Shown here: positions 6,876-8,091 of the stretch, in pieces | Numbering within the stretch: position 1 is the first letter of the stretch | How the letters are laid out: each line of letters opens with the position of its first letter | Assembly (NCBI GenBank): GCA_009916335.1 | Contig: SAAR01000155.1 | Location: forward strand, 1-8,091 | Origin: Erysipelotrichia bacterium | GTDB lineage: Bacteria; Bacillota_I; Bacilli_A; Erysipelotrichales; Erysipelotrichaceae | Reading direction: 5' to 3' | Length of the DNA: 8,091 bases | Made by a program: the position numbers and the translations under genes | Notes under the pieces: model-generated | The model's database searches: none | Seen by the model: only the letters and a program-made list of their open reading frames with translations | What the model was told of the DNA's origin: nothing

Positions 6876-7091
6876 GCCCAGTTTAGTACTGAATTAAAAC
6901 ATGATGTTGCCCCTTTTAAAAAAGCTACCGTATTTTGCTGAAGAAGGGTAGGGGGCTCTATAAACAAAAAGCTTGCGTAAAGAATGATTAACAGAGCAAT
7001 GATAGACATTTTAAAACAAAGGTATCTAGAGGGCACAAGGGTTGAACTTAAAAACATGGTAGAGAAAGGTGGTAAGCAATCGGTACTTTAG
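6876..7091 (+). pseudogene. Probable gene remnant; last part a 35-codon frame weakly resembling DUF4314
   Basis: One plus-strand frame runs from 6876 to the TAG at 7089-7091, broken by TGA at 6939 and TAA at 6978. It has protein-like composition (for example ELKHDVAPFKKATVF, then GGSINKKLA). The final intact piece starts with ATG 6984 and encodes 35 residues. Its centre, ILKQRYLEGTRVELKNM, resembles the start of DUF4314 proteins, small proteins common on conjugative elements of Clostridia, which typically read YPxGTRVELxxM. The resemblance is from memory and covers about 17 residues; the rest of the domain is missing. No ribosome binding site precedes ATG 6984. It could be debris of a mobile element, or a chance open frame. 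Confidence 0.35.
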
Positions 7092-7142
7092 AATTTGTTA
7101 AAATATTACAAAATACAAAGTTTTAATTATGCAAAAATTATA

Positions 7143-7171
7143 TTGACAATGTCCTAAGTAGGCTATATAGT
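7143..7171 (+). promoter_or_regulatory. Strong sigma-A promoter for the second hydrolase gene
   Basis: A perfect TTGACA (7143-7148) is followed after 17 bases by TATAGT (7166-7171, five of six matches). Start is expected near 7178, with a leader of about 46 bases to the ATG at 7224. The spacer contains the dyad CCTA-AG-TAGG (7153-7162), and a palindrome lies just after the start site, which suggests repressor control. Confidence 0.8.
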
Positions 7172-7181
7172 TTTAAGTGTA

Positions 7182-7193
7182 AACAATATTGTT
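7182..7193. promoter_or_regulatory. 12-bp palindrome AACAATATTGTT, candidate operator
   Basis: AACAATATTGTT is a perfect palindrome at about +5 to +16 of the predicted transcript, ahead of the ribosome binding site GGAGG (7212-7216). A repressor bound here would block the promoter. No regulator gene is adjacent, and perfect AT-rich 12-mers do arise by chance, so this is a candidate only. Confidence 0.35.
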
Positions 7194-7223
7194 GCTATTT
7201 AAAATTAAAATGGAGGCTATTGT

Positions 7224-8030
7224 ATGCTAGAAGAAAAAATGATTTCAAGTTTTGATGGAACAAAATTGTATTTTAAGAAAGAAACGGCAGAAAATGCTAA
7301 AGCGGCAATTGTAATTGTGCATGGCTTATGTGAGCACTTGGGACGTTATGATTATATGACTAAAACATTTTTAGCTGCTGGTTTAAATGTTTATCGTTTT
7401 GACCATAGGGGTCATGGGAAGAGCGAAGGAGTTAAAGCCTTTTATTCAAATTATGAGGAAATATCTAATGATGTAAAAACAATCGTGGATATTGCGTTAA
7501 AGGAGAATGAAGATATTCCTGTGTTTTTGCTTGGGCACAGTATGGGCGGTCATGCAGTTACACTTTTTGGTACTAAATATCCTGGTAAGGTAAAAGGTAT
7601 TATTACATCAGGAGCGTTAACCCGTTATAACCATCAATTGGCAGGACCATTACCTTTACCTCTTCCAGTAGATCAATATCTTCCCAATGAATTAGGTGAT
7701 GGAGTATGCAGTGATCCTAACGTAATTAAAGCTTATAATGAAGATCCTCTTGTATTAAAGGAATTCTCAGTAGGACTTTTAAATTGCATAAATGATGGTG
7801 TTATCTGGTTAAAAGAAAATGCTGAACGGTTTAATGACCCAGTATTAATTCTACATGGAGCTAATGATGGTCTTGTATCAAATTTAGATTCTCGTGTGTT
7901 CTTTGGTGATATTTCATCTACAGATAAATCACTACATATCTATGCAAATTTATGTCATGAGATATTTAATGAGCCATGTAAAGATGAAATTCTTATTGAA
8001 ACACTCACATGGATTAAAAAGCATATTTAA
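7224..8030 (+). CDS. Alpha/beta hydrolase, monoacylglycerol lipase / lysophospholipase type (Hydrolase_4, PldB-like)
   Basis: Predicted serine hydrolase of 268 residues, the normal size for bacterial monoacylglycerol lipases and lysophospholipase L2-like proteins. The N-terminal part has VIVHGLCEHLGRYDYM, the HG-x-x-EH-x-x-RY oxyanion signature of the monoglyceride lipase group, and FDHRGHGKSEG. The catalytic triad is S106 in GHSMGG, D215 in HGANDGLV and H245 in LCHEIFNE. The residues between about 130 and 185 form the cap, with LPLPLPVDQYLPNEL. There is no signal peptide or membrane segment, so it acts in the cytoplasm. GGAGG (7212-7216) is seven bases before the ATG, and a strong promoter precedes it, so it is probably monocistronic or the first gene of a unit that continues outside the window. 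The substrate could be monoacylglycerol, lysophospholipid or another small ester; the motifs favour the first two without deciding. Confidence 0.9.
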   Translation: MLEEKMISSFDGTKLYFKKETAENAKAAIVIVHGLCEHLGRYDYMTKTFLAAGLNVYRFDHRGHGKSEGVKAFYSNYEEISNDVKTIVDIALKENEDIPVFLLGHSMGGHAVTLFGTKYPGKVKGIITSGALTRYNHQLAGPLPLPLPVDQYLPNELGDGVCSDPNVIKAYNEDPLVLKEFSVGLLNCINDGVIWLKENAERFNDPVLILHGANDGLVSNLDSRVFFGDISSTDKSLHIYANLCHEIFNEPCKDEILIETLTWIKKHI

Positions 8031-8056
8031 GAATGTTTTATATTTATTAACCTCAC

Positions 8057-8080
8057 ATAGAAATTATAGTTATTTTCTAT
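8057..8080 (+). repeat. Short AT-rich inverted repeat after the second hydrolase
   Basis: ATAGAAA (8057-8063) and TTTCTAT (8074-8080) pair over seven bases around a ten-base loop, 26 bases after the stop. The stem has a single G-C pair and only ATAATTCTAAA follows it, so terminator activity is doubtful. Confidence 0.3.
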
Positions 8081-8091
8081 ATAATTCTAAA

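Larger units (their letters stand above)
6845..7223. other. Intergenic region between CPBP protease and second hydrolase (379 bases)
   Basis: The first two thirds (6876-7091) hold a plus-strand frame interrupted by two stops, which looks like a decayed gene. The last third is AT-rich and contains a strong promoter (7143-7171) and two short palindromes. The minus-strand open frame over 6872-7057 has no ribosome binding site and mirrors the remnant, so it is not called. No clear terminator for the CPBP gene was found directly after its stop. Confidence 0.6.

Noticed and set aside
6872..7057. Minus-strand 61-residue open frame
   Set aside because: It lies opposite the plus-strand remnant, has no ribosome binding site or recognisable domain, and the flanking genes are all on the plus strand.
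1..8091. CRISPR array, insertion sequence ends, tRNA or rRNA genes
   Set aside because: No regularly spaced repeats, transposase motifs, flanking terminal repeats or recognisable RNA gene signatures were seen on reading the window.

Overview
The window comes from a low-GC Gram-positive bacterium, most likely an anaerobic gut-type member of the Clostridia. The evidence is AT-rich DNA, strong AGGAGG-type ribosome binding sites, sigma-A-like promoters (one with a perfect TTGACA, one with a perfect TATAAT), a serine D-Ala-D-Ala carboxypeptidase of the Firmicutes type, a CPBP membrane protease and a clostridial-style citrate synthase. This placement is inferred; no rRNA or other direct taxonomic marker is present.

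All seven recognisable genes lie on the plus strand. (1) Positions 2-1126: the C-terminal bulk of an exported D-alanyl-D-alanine carboxypeptidase, cut by the window edge, followed by a stem-loop. (2) 1400-2575: a family I.5 (Geobacillus/Staphylococcus-type) lipase with its own promoter but no signal peptide. (3) 2576-3030: a 455-base AT-rich spacer with two inverted repeats and a candidate promoter. (4) 3031-5824: a compact hisH-hisF-citrate synthase cluster, closed by a hairpin. (5) 5981-6844: a CPBP-family intramembrane protease. (6) 6845-7223: a spacer holding what looks like a decayed reading frame, then a very good promoter with two small palindromes. (7) 7224-8030: a monoacylglycerol lipase/lysophospholipase-type alpha/beta hydrolase.

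HisH and HisF form the imidazole-glycerol-phosphate synthase of histidine biosynthesis. The other his genes are not in the window, so the pathway is split. Citrate synthase sits 37 bases behind hisF with a strong ribosome binding site and is probably co-transcribed; it feeds 2-oxoglutarate and glutamate formation, which ultimately supplies the glutamine HisH uses. The two lipid-ester hydrolases could act on successive substrates (triacylglycerol, then monoacylglycerol), but they have separate promoters and are 4.6 kb apart.

Most of the window is ordinary housekeeping chromosome. I found no convincing undescribed system. The points most worth a second look are the leaderless family I.5 lipase with an intact predicted zinc site but lost calcium ligands, the gene remnant at 6876-7091, the palindrome-bearing promoter of the second hydrolase, and the hairpin after the first lipase that lacks a U-tract.
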